Assembly: GCA_015207365.1 (NCBI GenBank)
Contig: JADEXA010000021.1
Location: 36,422-100,421 of the forward strand
Direction of reading: 5' to 3'
Source: Vacuolonema iberomarrocanum LEGE 07170
Lineage (GTDB): Bacteria > Cyanobacteriota > Cyanobacteriia > Elainellales > Elainellaceae
DNA: 64,000 nucleotides
In this document: piece after piece, positions 63,859 to 64,000 of the stretch
Layout of the letters: each line of letters begins with the position of its first letter
Numbering within the stretch: the stretch's first letter is position 1
The notes under the pieces: generated by a model
What the model saw: only the letters and a program-made list of their open reading frames with translations
The model's database searches: none
Told to the model about the DNA's origin: nothing
Translations under genes and position numbers: made by a program

Positions 63859-64000
63859 CCTACATCCTCGTCACTACGACATTCCTATCAGCCTAACGGA
63901 AACCCCTTGAGGATTTTAGGCGTTTGATTTCGGGCGTCAACTTGTGGCCGTCAGCCCACGCCATCAACAACCTCTGCCCATCCCCTCATCTCCCCATCCC
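63859..64000. other. intergenic at the window edge
   Basis: About 140 bp upstream of cobO with no feature that I can name. The window ends here. Confidence 0.3.

Noticed and set aside
63859..64000. cobalamin riboswitch before cobO
   Set aside because: No B12-box or long structured leader can be seen in the available upstream sequence.

Overview
The window is chromosomal DNA from a cyanobacterium. Evidence: photosystem II and cytochrome b6f genes (psbB, psbT, psbM, petM, the PSII assembly factor ycf39), a plant-type carotenoid pair (crtP, crtB), a cytochrome c6-like protein, and dozens of HIP1 octamers (GCGATCGC) inside and between genes. A GvpF/GvpG gas-vesicle pair and many dispersed palindromic repeats fit a filamentous or large-genome lineage, but genus cannot be fixed from the sequence. 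No rRNA, CRISPR array, prophage or full-length insertion sequence is visible. One tRNA is present, tRNA-Arg(CCG).

Layout. 0-10 kb: a small membrane-protein gene broken by a 103-bp mobile repeat, a lipoprotein, two tandem Clp-N-domain proteins without ATPase, a NarL-type regulator, a DUF3267 membrane peptidase, a PLP-dependent ammonia-lyase, a DUF1499 protein and a membrane C39-like peptidase. 10-20 kb: ABA4-like membrane protein, small acidic protein, DUF4327 protein, pdxA, petM, ycf39, a double rhodanese, a fused glycosyltransferase, a DUF547 lipoprotein and a fasciclin protein. 20-30 kb: LysR regulator, gvpF-gvpG, divergent iron transporter genes futC/futB, pentapeptide lipoprotein, pirin, alpha/beta hydrolase, cytochrome c6-like. 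30-42 kb: murJ, a RelE-type toxin-antitoxin pair, crtB/crtP, VanZ-like, DUF697-type GTPase, SLH protein, CIA30 protein, rpsA, nrdR. 42-46 kb: psbT-psbB facing ferredoxin and psbM, then a solitary DNA methyltransferase. 46-64 kb: an 872-codon ORF for an unknown membrane-anchored protein, Gfo/Idh/MocA oxidoreductase, second NarL regulator, low-Mr tyrosine phosphatase, a nuclease pair (REase-like plus RusA-like), tRNA-Arg, Uma2 protein, GT39-type glycosyltransferase, GNAT, serine hydrolase, gatA, a 50-aa basic protein and cobO.

The most striking layer is the repeats. At least seven families of short palindromic, protein-less elements are interleaved with the genes. Family 1 has five copies of exactly 103 bp, each between TA dinucleotides. 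Two independent comparisons inside the window (a broken gene whose frame is restored by precise excision, and an occupied versus empty copy of another repeat) show that it inserts at TA and duplicates it. Family 4 has three copies, each between 9-bp direct repeats that differ by one transition. Six genes end exactly at a repeat boundary or within its target duplication. The central palindromes change between copies with compensating changes in both arms.

The best candidates for undescribed protein systems are the tandem Clp-N proteins, the REase-like/RusA-like nuclease pair and the orphan gvpF-gvpG pair. Functions come from recognising family motifs by eye; no database search was run.
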